A DNA stretch of 64,000 nucleotides from Sulfolobales archaeon (GTDB lineage Archaea > Thermoproteota > Thermoprotei_A > Sulfolobales > Desulfurococcaceae), in the NCBI GenBank assembly GCA_025059075.1, contig JANXDZ010000002.1:186001-250000 (forward strand), in the 5' to 3' direction. The notes beneath the pieces were generated by a model. The model saw only the letters and a program-made list of their open reading frames with translations. It made no database searches and had not been told where the DNA came from. Positions 43,128 through 52,508 of the stretch are shown here, in pieces; positions within the stretch are counted from its first letter, which is position 1, and every line of letters begins with the position of its first letter. The position numbers were made by a program, and so were the translations under genes.

Positions 43128-45932
43128 TTACTTACGTTTTATAGCAAATGGTAGAGCTATTGATACTAACACTAGCACTACTGTCACTATCACAAGTGTT
43201 TGCAGAGTATTTACTGTTGATGCTAGTGCATCAACTTTATCTGATAAACTGCCTACAGACTCCTTTGTTCTAACTATTTCAGTTCCTTGCTCAGTCAGTG
43301 TTGTTAAGACTTCGCTCACTTTGCCAAGCACTTGGCCAACGGATTTAGCTACTGCCTCACTTATTCCCTTAAGCTGCAATACAATGCTTCTCTGCACAGG
43401 CTCTAAGTACTCAGTTGCTATACCCGGTATAGCTACTTGTTCTGAGAATACCATTAGTGTTAACTCATATCTAACTCCTGGGACAAAGCCTTCAGTTACA
43501 GCGCTTTCAAGCTTTATAACCCACGTACCTGGCTCCTCTAATTCCGCCTCTCCAGATGCTACGGTTACTTTATTTACAGGATCAAAGACTGTGTAGAGTA
43601 CGGTTAACGGCTCTGGACCCATAGCTTTTACAGTAATAGTTATTTCATCTCCAGGAGCATAGGTTAAAGGCTCAACTAAGACCTCTGTTATTGATGGTTT
43701 TACTGGAATGCCGAAAAGCCAGTCGCCTGGCTTAAATGGATACGTTGGATCTCTGAAGGCTTTTAGAGTTGCCTCATTCTTAGCTGTATCGAAGTAATCT
43801 AAGTAGTATGCACCATGGCTGATCCAAGCTATACGCGGGCTACGGGCATTAACCCAGTTGATTACTGCATCACAGCGCGCTCTCCACTCTGCTTCACTCA
43901 TTTCGCCATTAGTTAATGCCACTACCCTACTTATTATAGTGGCATTAGCCTTAGCATCGCTTAATACTGCTACTACTGCATCAACTTGCGCAGGTATTAC
44001 TAAGCTGAGGTGAGGTATACCTGCTCTACGAGCTCTTGTGCTGCTTAAAGCATGAGTTAGTTTATCGAAGGCCAGTGTGAACATAGCTTCATTGAGTTCC
44101 ACTGGTATAGAGGGATTTAGTGTAGCGTAATCCGCTATATAGTCGTTTGAGAAGTGCCAGTAGTCAATGTATACAACTACTTTCTTATTCTCTTTATCAA
44201 AGACTATTCCCTTAATGCGGCTAATCCATTCAGCCATCGTACTAGCTATAGCTGCTTCAAGGGAGCTTTTATATGGATCAAGGGCTAGCTCCCAGTAGTA
44301 TCCCCAGAATCCAATGACGTCAGCCCAAGTAATCGTTATGCCGTGGTGCCATTTTGCACCAATGTACTTACTTACATCAAACTCCACTTTGCTTGTTGCT
44401 TTTACTCCACTTCCAACTCCAACCCACTTGTCATTTACGGCATCCCATACTAAAGCTGTAGGTGGAACGTCTAGCTTTCCATCGGGTCCAGCAGTTTCAA
44501 CTTTATAAGGCATTCTGAAAGCAATGGGCATTCCATTCCATGGATGCCTCCAAACAGCTGGATCAGTTGTAAGCCTCATTATGTCAACGCTGTATACGTC
44601 TGTGAACCCACCCCATGGGTTGTATATGCTTGTAGCAGTCCACACATACCTATGTCCTACGAGTAAGTAATCTGGGTGAGCTTCACTATACATTTCACGG
44701 AGAGCATATGGAGGCCTTAAGCCTGTACCTAAGTCTAGCGAGACTCCCTTAACTTCCTTACGTGTTGGATGTACGTCCAGTCTCGCTATACCCCATATCC
44801 TTACGCTTTCTTGAATAATCATTTCACTCATTCTCTTGTATAACATGTGTCTTTCCTCAGCGCTCTTGAAGTTGCCGAAGAATATCGCTTTACCTATTTC
44901 ATCTATTGTATCATTAGCGTAGTTCCAGTAACCTGGTTCTTGCCATCCAGGCATCCAAGTATACCATGGAGCGCCAAACTGGTTTATTGTACCATAATCA
45001 TATTTATCTATAGCGCTCTTACCCCACCCTTCAGTATATATGTGCCACTCAAAGTCCTTTGGATTACTGTAGTAGACCTTTGTTATTGCATCTGCAAAAG
45101 TTAAGTACAGTCTCTCTACATAGAAGCCAAGTCTAACGAGGTTTATTGCTAAATGATCTCCAAAGTCCCTTCTCTCATCCTCTACTCTAATGATGAATTT
45201 TACAGTAACTCTCTTACCATCAAAGTACCAGTATGTCCCTATTTTCTCAGCTCCTACTACTAGAAGCTTGTCATTAATTATTTTTTCAGCTGCAGATAAA
45301 TCGTATGTAAACCTATATTTAGCCACTACATCAGCTATTACTGCGAAATCAGGGTCATAGACGCTTAGGAATGTGTACATAGCTGATGCAAAGCCCTTAT
45401 ATATTGTTGAAACAATCTCGCTTCTATCAATAGCGTAATTTATTGCAAACCTTATCTCCCTAAATGCAAATGGATTTATCCCTACGCCAGGGAATGCTCC
45501 AAACTCAACTATAGTCTTATTTGCTTCAGCATCGTATCTAAACGATGATACCATGTCTCTAGTAACACTTTTACCTGTCTCTGCTCTCACTCTACTTAAA
45601 GCTGCATCAAGAGTCAGCTTGCCTCCTACTTCATAGATGTATACAGGCGATGGATTTAATATGTAGTCTACTAAGCCTGCTGGAGCAGTATACGTAACTA
45701 TATCTGGCTCCTTAGCTATATCCACTGCATAAGCTGGTGGAATACCATATATGTATACATCTATATCGCCTTTAAGTAAGGCATCCTTTACTTTATCTAA
45801 GTCAACTCTCTTGTAGTACAAGGTATCAGTTCTAGGACCAGTCTGCTCTGCTACTACTACAGATGGAGTAAAGGCTATTGCTGAAAGAGCTAGTAGAACG
45901 AAGGCTATTACAACTAAGTGTACTTTACTCAC
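43128..45932 (-). CDS. oppA: Peptide ABC transporter substrate-binding protein (family 5), membrane-anchored
   Basis: Extracellular solute receptor of the importer, 934 residues. A signal peptide (1-28, VHLVVIAFVLLALSAIAF) is followed by a family 5 binding domain with FREIRFAINYAIDRSEIV, then a long second half, a beta domain (about 745-850), a coiled-coil stalk (GKVSEVLTTLTEQG to STVNTLQ) and a C-terminal membrane helix with a KRK stop. This layout, binding domain on a stalk, is common in crenarchaea. The GTG start follows AAGGTGG, and a TATA box precedes it. Confidence 0.94.
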   Translation of the reverse strand: MSKVHLVVIAFVLLALSAIAFTPSVVVAEQTGPRTDTLYYKRVDLDKVKDALLKGDIDVYIYGIPPAYAVDIAKEPDIVTYTAPAGLVDYILNPSPVYIYEVGGKLTLDAALSRVRAETGKSVTRDMVSSFRYDAEANKTIVEFGAFPGVGINPFAFREIRFAINYAIDRSEIVSTIYKGFASAMYTFLSVYDPDFAVIADVVAKYRFTYDLSAAEKIINDKLLVVGAEKIGTYWYFDGKRVTVKFIIRVEDERRDFGDHLAINLVRLGFYVERLYLTFADAITKVYYSNPKDFEWHIYTEGWGKSAIDKYDYGTINQFGAPWYTWMPGWQEPGYWNYANDTIDEIGKAIFFGNFKSAEERHMLYKRMSEMIIQESVRIWGIARLDVHPTRKEVKGVSLDLGTGLRPPYALREMYSEAHPDYLLVGHRYVWTATSIYNPWGGFTDVYSVDIMRLTTDPAVWRHPWNGMPIAFRMPYKVETAGPDGKLDVPPTALVWDAVNDKWVGVGSGVKATSKVEFDVSKYIGAKWHHGITITWADVIGFWGYYWELALDPYKSSLEAAIASTMAEWISRIKGIVFDKENKKVVVYIDYWHFSNDYIADYATLNPSIPVELNEAMFTLAFDKLTHALSSTRARRAGIPHLSLVIPAQVDAVVAVLSDAKANATIISRVVALTNGEMSEAEWRARCDAVINWVNARSPRIAWISHGAYYLDYFDTAKNEATLKAFRDPTYPFKPGDWLFGIPVKPSITEVLVEPLTYAPGDEITITVKAMGPEPLTVLYTVFDPVNKVTVASGEAELEEPGTWVIKLESAVTEGFVPGVRYELTLMVFSEQVAIPGIATEYLEPVQRSIVLQLKGISEAVAKSVGQVLGKVSEVLTTLTEQGTEIVRTKESVGSLSDKVDALASTVNTLQTLVIVTVVLVLVSIALPFAIKRK

Positions 45933-45974
45933 ATCTATCCACCTTACAGTTCTCCAAATATCTCTTCTTTAGAA

Positions 45975-45984
45975 GTATATAAAG
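45975..45984 (-). promoter_or_regulatory. TATA box of the binding-protein gene
   Basis: CTTTATATAC on the minus strand, about 45 bases upstream of the GTG start at 45932, in the 67-base gap after the preceding gene. Confidence 0.6.
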
Positions 45985-45999
45985 CTTTACTAAGTCCAA

Positions 46000-46857
46000 C
46001 TAGCTCGATCTCTTAAAAGTAAGGAAGGCACAAGAAATAGTCAAAGTACTTAGCATAGCTAATAACACTGTTAACAACACGCTGTTTCTTGGAATAAGCA
46101 TTAGTACTCCATCAATTACCCTTAAATTCACTCCAGCAATCTCAATGCTAGCTATGACTTCATCAAATGCAACTTCCTTTAAACCTATGAGTATGCTGTC
46201 GTTTGAATAAGGCTTGATCAAGCGGTTTACTTCCACTAAAGTCCCATTAATTAATGAAGCTCTATAGCTTATAGCCAGCTCTCGATCACCATAATTCTCT
46301 AAGTAAATTAACTCAACAGCTTTAATCAACTCTAGAGCTTCTACTTCAATGTAAACAGGGCTCATTAACCAGAAGCTATACGCATAGAACCACTTTAATT
46401 CACTTAGAGGAGCCCTAAATGATGGGAAAACTGGCCCTCCACCTGTTACATTTGTATTAAGTCTTTGAGCAACTACTTCTCCTAGAGCCTTTGGCTCATC
46501 AAACTTTAGTATAGCCTCTAAACCTATTTGAATAAACCCCGGTCTATATTGAACACGTGCTACAACGTATTCTTCACCACCGATCACGAGTTTAAGTTCA
46601 ACTACGTCTCCATGCTTTAAGATAGGGGCGTATTCAGCAAACGTAATGTTTAATACTCTAACCTTAATTCCCCTTACAAAATCCTCCTCAACTACATTGA
46701 CTAAAGCATTATACTTTCCTAGTGGTATACTTATGTTTAAAACGTAAATGATGCCAACAGTGATCAGTGCAAAGGCTAAAGCAAGTGTAAGTAACTTTAA
46801 CCTTAGTTGACTCACCTTACGCTTCTTTAAACTATGAGTCTTCTTCAATTGACCCAC
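46000..46857 (-). CDS. Bitopic membrane protein of unknown function
   Basis: A 285-residue protein with a basic N-terminus, a membrane helix (about 23-45), a large external beta-rich domain (about 50-255) and a C-terminal helix (about 258-280) ending in KRSS. I do not recognise a family. It lies just upstream of the peptide-binding protein gene in the same direction and is divergent from 47033, whose product has the same two-helix topology. A role near the peptide transporter is inference from position. Confidence 0.7.
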   Translation of the reverse strand: MGQLKKTHSLKKRKVSQLRLKLLTLALAFALITVGIIYVLNISIPLGKYNALVNVVEEDFVRGIKVRVLNITFAEYAPILKHGDVVELKLVIGGEEYVVARVQYRPGFIQIGLEAILKFDEPKALGEVVAQRLNTNVTGGGPVFPSFRAPLSELKWFYAYSFWLMSPVYIEVEALELIKAVELIYLENYGDRELAISYRASLINGTLVEVNRLIKPYSNDSILIGLKEVAFDEVIASIEIAGVNLRVIDGVLMLIPRNSVLLTVLLAMLSTLTISCAFLTFKRSS

Positions 46858-47032
46858 CGCACATTAAAGAACTACTTCTACCTAGGTTTTTTAAGCACTT
46901 AATCAACATAAAGTACTCAACACTCATAACTTATAAACCATTAGGAAAGAAGAGTATATTATAAATTTTATAGAAGAACAATAGACTGTGAGTGCTTTAG
47001 TTACTTAATGCAGCGAGATGTAGGGAGCGTCT

Positions 47033-47626
47033 ATGAAGTTGAAAATGTATCACAAGTATCTCGCCGTAGGTCTAATAGTCATAGTTACGGCACTAGCCTT
47101 AGCTATTATTGCTGCAAGTGAGGGAGAAGAGGAAGTTAGTGAATTTAAATACATCAAGTTATTAAATGGATACTATGCATCTCCAATACACCTCATATTT
47201 GGATTAAGCATTACTGAAGAAGCTATACAAAGCAGCTTATCCATTAAATCATGGTGTAGTGGAATACTTAACGTAACACTGTATGGAATAAGCTTTAACA
47301 TCAATGGTAGAAACCTCAGCTACGTTGACTACTCAATAGAGCCCTATGGAGAAATCTCAGTTGGCTTGAAAAGCTTACTTGACTACTTAACTATAAGATC
47401 TAGTTTAAAGGAGGAATGTAGACTGGATCTATACTTAAGCTATGAGAAGCGCGTGCTCAAGTACAGTTCTCTATCAATGCTCTCTATAATAGCTCTAGTC
47501 ATAGGCTCAGCTTTAACAATAATAGCACTTTACTACAAAATGCTGGAGAAAAGCATAGGGTATGAGCCTCAAGTCTGGGAACTTAAAGCAATAGAGCTTA
47601 GAACTAGACCTCTCATGGAGTTATGA
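47033..47626 (+). CDS. Bitopic membrane protein of unknown function
   Basis: A 197-residue protein with an N-terminal helix (about 9-28), an external domain (30-142) containing two cysteines (in KSWCSG and EECRLD) that could form a disulfide, and a second helix (about 147-170) followed by a short cytoplasmic tail. The same topology as the divergent neighbour suggests they act together. The ATG start follows GGGAG. I know no family. Confidence 0.65.
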   Translation: MKLKMYHKYLAVGLIVIVTALALAIIAASEGEEEVSEFKYIKLLNGYYASPIHLIFGLSITEEAIQSSLSIKSWCSGILNVTLYGISFNINGRNLSYVDYSIEPYGEISVGLKSLLDYLTIRSSLKEECRLDLYLSYEKRVLKYSSLSMLSIIALVIGSALTIIALYYKMLEKSIGYEPQVWELKAIELRTRPLMEL

Positions 47627-47641
47627 AGTAGCTTAGTGAAC

Positions 47642-48172
47642 TCATTTAATAGCCATTAACTCTCCATCAATGTATATGGTTCCTCCACCCCTCCTCTTTA
47701 AATGCTTAAGAATTCTTACAGCCCTCCTACGGCCTGGAGTAGAGTTATAGGCACTTCTCCTAGAATCCGCCTCCTTGCATACCACATAGTCCTTTATTGC
47801 AACTACTGATGCACTAACACCTAGTTTCTTTAACTCAAGGACTATTTTCTTTAAATCACTTACTACTTCTCTAGGCTCAACGTAAGGTATCTCAATTAAT
47901 GCTTCTTCAGTCCCCCTAACCCAGTCTAATCCATAAATTACGAAGCCCATGTGCTTCTCAACTAATTCTGAAACCAAGTTCATTAATAAACCAGTTGCAG
48001 GATTAGGCTTATAGCTACTCCAGCCCCTTAATCTAACTACTTCACTAAAGTTATCTAGATCTATTGCTACAATGGTTCCTTCAACTATTTTCAGAGTGAG
48101 TTGAGAGTCTTCATCCCTAGCAGAGTCCAAGGCTGCCCACATCATCATTCCAAAACTTATATATTGTTTCAC
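47642..48172 (-). CDS. Protein of unknown function next to TBP
   Basis: A 176-residue soluble protein. The stretch GTIVAIDLDNFSEVVRLRGW, then LMNLVSELVEKHMGFVIYG, then EEALIEIPYVEPREVVSDLKKIVLELKKLGVSASVVAIKDY in pattern recalls the palm fold of nucleotidyl cyclase or polymerase-type domains, where an early Asp pair binds metal, but I cannot confirm it. The C-terminus is basic (RRRAVRILKHLKRRGGG), suggesting nucleic acid binding. ATG is at 48172. It is in the same direction as TBP, 44 bases downstream. Confidence 0.65.
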   Translation of the reverse strand: MKQYISFGMMMWAALDSARDEDSQLTLKIVEGTIVAIDLDNFSEVVRLRGWSSYKPNPATGLLMNLVSELVEKHMGFVIYGLDWVRGTEEALIEIPYVEPREVVSDLKKIVLELKKLGVSASVVAIKDYVVCKEADSRRSAYNSTPGRRRAVRILKHLKRRGGGTIYIDGELMAIK

Positions 48173-48216
48173 ACTAATAAGATTTATTCCCAGCGAATGT
48201 TAATGGATTAAAAACA

Positions 48217-48795
48217 CTATTTAGGCTTTATACAGTTTAATTCAAGCAACCTCTTATGTATGTTAGATGCTGCTTCACCTACTTCTCTTTCTTCTTTAGC
48301 ACCAGTTATGACCATTTTACCACTGCTAAATATCAATAAAACTACTCTGGGATGCCTCATCCTATGTATTAAGCCTGGGAATTGCTCTGGCTCATACATG
48401 CTGTCTTCAAGTAAGTATGCTGCTCTCTCCAAGTTCACTTGTGAGCGTATATCTCCTGAAGCAACAATGTTTTGAACCTGTATCCTGGGCTTACCAGTTA
48501 CTATTATTCCATATCTTCTAAGCAAGTAGATTATCCTCTTAACTGCAGCTACTAGAGTCTTAATACTCTTAGCACCAGTTACAACCATTTTACCTGATTT
48601 AAACACTAGAGCAGTAGTCTTAGGCCTATCAAGCCTCAGTATTAATCCAGGAAACTGATCTGGTTGATAAGTTGCATTAGGAACATTCTTCTCTATAGCC
48701 AGAAGATCTAGCGGTTGATCGAGGATTACTGTAGCAACAATGTTTTCAATTCTAGTTATAGGTTTAACCTCTCGACTTAAAGACAATGTGAGCAC
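48217..48795 (-). CDS. tbp: TATA-box-binding protein
   Basis: General transcription factor that binds the TATA box of archaeal promoters. The 192-residue protein has the two direct repeats of the saddle fold: [13 protein letters not shown] to VVTGAKS, then [13 protein letters not shown] to VITGAKE, each with the FPGLI(L/H)R pattern. The GTG at 48795 is the longest start; an AGGTG site overlaps it, so TTG at 48786 may be used. Two TATA-like boxes lie upstream. Confidence 0.97.
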   Translation of the reverse strand: MLTLSLSREVKPITRIENIVATVILDQPLDLLAIEKNVPNATYQPDQFPGLILRLDRPKTTALVFKSGKMVVTGAKSIKTLVAAVKRIIYLLRRYGIIVTGKPRIQVQNIVASGDIRSQVNLERAAYLLEDSMYEPEQFPGLIHRMRHPRVVLLIFSSGKMVITGAKEEREVGEAASNIHKRLLELNCIKPK

Positions 48796-48836
48796 CTAGT
48801 TTTTAAAACTCTATCTTAGGGAACTTTATAAACCTA

Positions 48837-48846
48837 GTATATAAAC
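48837..48846 (-). promoter_or_regulatory. TATA-like box between tbp and dph2
   Basis: GTTTATATAC on the minus strand, with a second TATA-like TTTATAAA at 48825-48832. The pair lies between divergent tbp and dph2, about 45 bases from tbp and 60 from dph2, and may drive both. Confidence 0.45.
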
Positions 48847-48903
48847 TTTTGTAAGATTAGAAATAGCTAAATGAATCAATGAAAGCATCTATAGGCGTTA
48901 GCA

Positions 48904-49944
48904 ATGGCAGTAGAAGGCTTTAAATCAAACGATCTATATGACTTAGGCTTTAATGAACTGAGGGAATTCATTGAGGAGAATAAGCCTAGGAGGCTTCTAG
49001 TTCAACTACCAGATGGATTAAAGTTCCTTGCATTAAACATCGTTTCACTCATTAAGTCTATAGATAGCTCTATAGAGGTATACTTATCAAGCGATCCTTC
49101 TTATGGAGCGTGCACTCTAGCTTTAGAGGATGCAATAACTGTTGGAGCAGATGCATTAATTCACTTTGGCCACATAGAGTGTCCTTTAGCCATTAAGCCT
49201 TCGATACCAGTGCTATACATTCCAGCATACTACTTAGGTAAGCTTCCAGAAAAATCTCTAGAGAAATTGCTAGAGGAAATGCATTTATCAAAGGACTCAG
49301 TTAGCGTAGTTATAGTGGCTAGCACTCAATATGTAAAGCTTGTCGAGGAGTTAAGGAAAGTGTTAGAGAACCTAGGATGTGAAGTAATTGTACCAAGTGG
49401 AGGCCCTTACCCAGGATTAGTAATTGGCTGCAACTACTCCAGTATCCCAGTGGGAAGTAGCTATATATATGTAGTCATTTCATCAGGCTACTTTCACGCC
49501 ACTGGCTTATGCCTCCACTTAGGTATAGACGCAAGAGTACTTTTAATTGATGTAGCAAGAGATGAATTAATCAATATGAGTAGAGAGTGCAGAAAGATCT
49601 TGGCTAAGAGGATGTACTTAGTGTCTCAATTAATTAACAACCCAGTTAAAAGAGTTGCATTAATAGTAGGTCAAGCTATAGGGCAATATAGACCAGCTTT
49701 AGTAAAACTACTTGAAGAAAAGCTTAAGGAGAAAGGCATAGACGTAGTTAAAGTTGTAGCCAGATATTTGTCGTTAAATGAACTGATCGCATTAGACCAA
49801 GGAGTCAAAGCTGATGCTTACGTCGTTACATCCTGCCCCCGACTACCAATAGATGACTTAGCAAGCTTCCATAAGCCAGTCATTACTCCTGGAGAAGCAC
49901 TAATGGTGGTAAGCGAGAGTTTGAAGTACCTATATCCATGGTGA
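48904..49944 (+). CDS. dph2: Diphthamide synthase subunit Dph2
   Basis: Non-canonical radical SAM enzyme that transfers the aminocarboxypropyl group of SAM to a histidine of elongation factor 2. The three cysteines that bind the 4Fe-4S cluster are visible, one per domain: YGACTLAL (about 75), HIECPLAI (about 97) and VTSCPRLP (about 310). It has 346 residues, a normal length, and an ATG start. The METTL5-like, Csl4 and small genes follow tightly, forming a translation/RNA operon. Confidence 0.93.
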   Translation: MAVEGFKSNDLYDLGFNELREFIEENKPRRLLVQLPDGLKFLALNIVSLIKSIDSSIEVYLSSDPSYGACTLALEDAITVGADALIHFGHIECPLAIKPSIPVLYIPAYYLGKLPEKSLEKLLEEMHLSKDSVSVVIVASTQYVKLVEELRKVLENLGCEVIVPSGGPYPGLVIGCNYSSIPVGSSYIYVVISSGYFHATGLCLHLGIDARVLLIDVARDELINMSRECRKILAKRMYLVSQLINNPVKRVALIVGQAIGQYRPALVKLLEEKLKEKGIDVVKVVARYLSLNELIALDQGVKADAYVVTSCPRLPIDDLASFHKPVITPGEALMVVSESLKYLYPW

Positions 49945-49948
49945 ATCT

Positions 49949-50605
49949 GTGGTGGAGTCTGTGGATAAAAGCAAGCTGGAGTTATTCCTAGAGACTACGC
50001 CTGACATAAATAAGCCTAAGGAACACTTAGAGCAGTACTCTACTCCAAGTACTATTGCATCAAAAGTTCTTTGGGAAGCCTATATGCATGGAGACATAGT
50101 TGATAAAACTATTGGAGACTTCGGCTGCGGGAGCCTAAGACTAGCTCTTGGAGCACTCCACCTAGGTGCTAGGAGAGCCGTAGGAGTAGAAATTGATTGC
50201 TCCACACTAAGTAATTCTAAGGAAGCTTTAGCTAAACGCGAAGAACGCTGGAGAACACTACTGGTGTGCAGTGACGTTAGATCTATAGTCTTAACCAACG
50301 TAGATACAATTGTTATGAACCCCCCTTTTGGAGTAAAGAAGCAGAATAGAGGATTAGACATGGCTTTTTTAAAGAAGGCTCTTGAAACAGCTAACAATGT
50401 CTATACAATGCACAAGCACAGCTCTGGTGAGGAAGTCTTAGTGAAGACCATATGTGAAGGAGCTGGGTTTAAAGTAGTTTATGTAGATAAAGCACTATTC
50501 CCAATAAAAATGACTTATAGGCACCACAGGAGGAAAGTCTATAGAGTAGCAGTAGATATCTATGGTTTAAGGAGGGCGACAGCTAGTGAAGAGCTCACCA
50601 GTTAG
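49949..50605 (+). CDS. METTL5-like N6-adenine methyltransferase
   Basis: SAM-dependent methyltransferase, likely modifying rRNA adenine as METTL5 does for 18S rRNA. The 218-residue protein shows EQYSTPSTIA, the SAM motif GDFGCGSLRLALGA, VGVEID and the catalytic NPPFG, then FLKKALE. It begins 4 bases after dph2 (GTG or TTG) and overlaps csl4 by 20 bases. Confidence 0.92.
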   Translation: MVESVDKSKLELFLETTPDINKPKEHLEQYSTPSTIASKVLWEAYMHGDIVDKTIGDFGCGSLRLALGALHLGARRAVGVEIDCSTLSNSKEALAKREERWRTLLVCSDVRSIVLTNVDTIVMNPPFGVKKQNRGLDMAFLKKALETANNVYTMHKHSSGEEVLVKTICEGAGFKVVYVDKALFPIKMTYRHHRRKVYRVAVDIYGLRRATASEELTS

Positions 50606-51143
50606 CACTGGAGATAAATTAGCCACTATAGAGGAATTCATAGCTGGACCTGGGACGTATCAGTGGATTGACGGATACATAAGGGCAAGTATCTTGGGAG
50701 TGCTACAAATAGATCTTGCGCAGAGAGTAATAAGCGTAAGGAACTTTAGAAGTAAGCCAGCATACCCTAAGCCCGGCGACAACGTATTGGGAGTAGTTGA
50801 CTCCTTATCAGACGATGTAGCCTTCATAGATATTTTTCTAGTTGAAAACAGAGACGTCAAGTCAGCTAAATTCACTGGAGTACTTCACGTATCTCAAGTA
50901 AGCGATAAGTATGTTAAAAGCCTCTATGAAGCTCTAGGACTTGGAGACATAGTTAGAGCTAGAGTCTTAAGTAGTAGAAGCCCATTTCAACTTACAACTA
51001 AGACTAATCAGTATGGAGTAGTGATGGCATTCTGCAATAAATGCGGTAGTATAATGAAGAGAAGAGATAGTGAAACACTCCTATGTACTTCATGTGGAAG
51101 CATTGAAGCTAGGAAAATATCGTTAAAGTACGTTGTGAAGTGA
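50586..51143 (+). CDS. csl4: Exosome subunit Csl4
   Basis: RNA-binding cap subunit of the archaeal exosome. The 185-residue protein has an N-terminal domain with the FIAGPGTY signature, an S1-type domain (about 58-135, PKPGDNVLGVVDSLSDDVAFIDI) and a C-terminal zinc ribbon (CNKCGS and CTSCGS). The GTG start at 50586 follows GGAGG 10 bases upstream, inside the methyltransferase gene. Confidence 0.95.
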   Translation: MKSSPVSTGDKLATIEEFIAGPGTYQWIDGYIRASILGVLQIDLAQRVISVRNFRSKPAYPKPGDNVLGVVDSLSDDVAFIDIFLVENRDVKSAKFTGVLHVSQVSDKYVKSLYEALGLGDIVRARVLSSRSPFQLTTKTNQYGVVMAFCNKCGSIMKRRDSETLLCTSCGSIEARKISLKYVVK

Positions 51144-51373
51144 TGAAGGAAATGCCATTAGTAAAGAGGTCTTTCTTCATATCGTGTAGAGGAGACGAGT
51201 GCCTAAAGCTCATTGAAGTTCTTAGAAGCAGCCTTAACGTAAATGAAGCAACAGTATCTATAAGTGAAGGAGGAATAATCATAGAACTATATGGATATAA
51301 GACTGATATCAAGCGCTCCTGGAGTAAGTCTAGGAAAGTAGTTAGAGCATTTAAGAAGAGCTTAAAGCACTAA
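51143..51373 (+). CDS. Small protein of unknown function after csl4
   Basis: A 76-residue protein with an alpha/beta pattern (FFISCRGDECLKLIEVLRSSL, then VNEATVSISEGGIIIELYGY) and a basic helical tail (DIKRSWSKSRKVVRAFKKSLK). RpoL or the KEOPS subunit Pcc1 often occur at this genomic spot, but neither signature is present; a remote relation to Pcc1 (similar size and fold pattern) is conceivable. The ATG at 51143 overlaps the csl4 stop by one base (a GTG at 51140 is also in frame), so translation is coupled. Confidence 0.6.
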   Translation: MKEMPLVKRSFFISCRGDECLKLIEVLRSSLNVNEATVSISEGGIIIELYGYKTDIKRSWSKSRKVVRAFKKSLKH

Positions 51374-51473
51374 CTTCTTCCATAAAAGAAGTGTTCCGTA
51401 TTCAAAACCATGGGTCTATATTAAGGTATATTATGTATTAAAGCATTAAGGCCGCAACGTAGGTGGTCGCCTA

Positions 51474-51677
51474 ATGCCTATTAGAGTTCTCCTCTTGCCA
51501 GATAGAAAGGAGCTGCTAATTGAGAGTGGGATTAGCATTAGAGATTTATTGAAAGTCTTAGAGCTAGATGAAAGCGATGCACTTGTAGTAGTTAATAGTG
51601 AAGTAGTCAACGATGCTAGTAGAAAGCTTAGTGAAGTAGATGATGTTAAAGTTGTTAGAGTAGGTAGTGGAGGATGA
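51474..51677 (+). CDS. Ubiquitin-like MoaD/ThiS family protein
   Basis: A 67-residue beta-grasp protein ending in GSGG, the di-glycine tail needed for adenylation and thiocarboxylate formation or protein conjugation (SAMP). The body follows the family pattern: IRVLL, a helix ISIRDLLKVL, DALVVVNSEVV, and DDVKVVRVGSGG. It is preceded by AGGTGG and a TATA-like stretch, so it is its own unit. No E1-like or MoaE-like gene is in the window. Its role may be molybdopterin, thiamine, tRNA thiolation or protein tagging. Confidence 0.85.
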   Translation: MPIRVLLLPDRKELLIESGISIRDLLKVLELDESDALVVVNSEVVNDASRKLSEVDDVKVVRVGSGG

Positions 51678-51770
51678 AGCAGCCTCTAAAATGATAGCTT
51701 AAGTAAAACATGCTTCACTAAATGTAGCGTTGATGTATGAGAAGAGTAAGCATGTAATGAGTGAATCTAT

Positions 51771-52391
51771 ATGAAGTCGAAAAGAGTTTCACGAGGTTTT
51801 GAAAGCATAGATCATGGCTGCCTAATCCCTAGATACTTGCTTAAATTATGGAGATTTACTGGAGTACTTGCCTCTCTATTGGCTTGCTGTACTATAGCTG
51901 TTTCAATATACTTTAACCCATGGTTTAACTTCTTTAAACATGCATTTAGCGATCTAGGAGGCCCTAGAGCTCACTTACCTTGGTTATTTAACTTAGGCCT
52001 AGTGACTACGGGAGCAATAGCATGCATTTACTCTCTATACTTAGCTTATGTAGGGAGAGGTAAGCTTGATGTGTTTTGCTCAGCTCTATTATTTACTGCT
52101 GGAATATCCTTAGCTTTAATAGGCATTTTCCCCACTCCTTCAAGATACCACGTATTCGTATCCGCATGGTTCTTCGTCCAAATGTGGCTAAGCTTAATGA
52201 GCTATGCAATAAACTTCGGAGTAAAGAAGGAGCTGAGAACGTTTACACTTCTATTAGCAGTGTCAGTAGCAGGTCCAGCAGCAGCTATAGCAATAGAGCA
52301 CTTAGTTAAGTGGCCTTCGACAGCCTCCATAGAAGCATACGGCATAGCTCTCATAAATATGGGAATAATAACGCTAACAATGAAATACTGA
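51771..52391 (+). CDS. DUF998 membrane protein
   Basis: A six-helix membrane protein of 206 residues with the family signature PWFNFFKHAFSDLGG near residue 55, where DLG(G) is conserved. Function unknown; members are widespread in archaea. The ATG at 51771 has no obvious ribosome site. Confidence 0.85.
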   Translation: MKSKRVSRGFESIDHGCLIPRYLLKLWRFTGVLASLLACCTIAVSIYFNPWFNFFKHAFSDLGGPRAHLPWLFNLGLVTTGAIACIYSLYLAYVGRGKLDVFCSALLFTAGISLALIGIFPTPSRYHVFVSAWFFVQMWLSLMSYAINFGVKKELRTFTLLLAVSVAGPAAAIAIEHLVKWPSTASIEAYGIALINMGIITLTMKY

Positions 52392-52508
52392 TGAGCTTTA
52401 GCAAAAATCTCTGCATGCGGGAAACAGGAGAATAGACTGAAGCTAGAGATCTTGGAAGGCGCTGGGATCTATGGGTAGCAAAGGTATATCTAATAACTTA
52501 GTGTGAAA

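Noticed and set aside
51143-51373. RNA polymerase subunit L
   Set aside because: The position fits but the characteristic RpoL sequence is missing and the protein is too short.
52386-52441. Possible C/D box sRNA after the DUF998 gene (TGATGA at its stop, CTGA 45 nt later)
   Set aside because: No acceptable D' or C' boxes between them and the first box overlaps the stop codon; likely chance.
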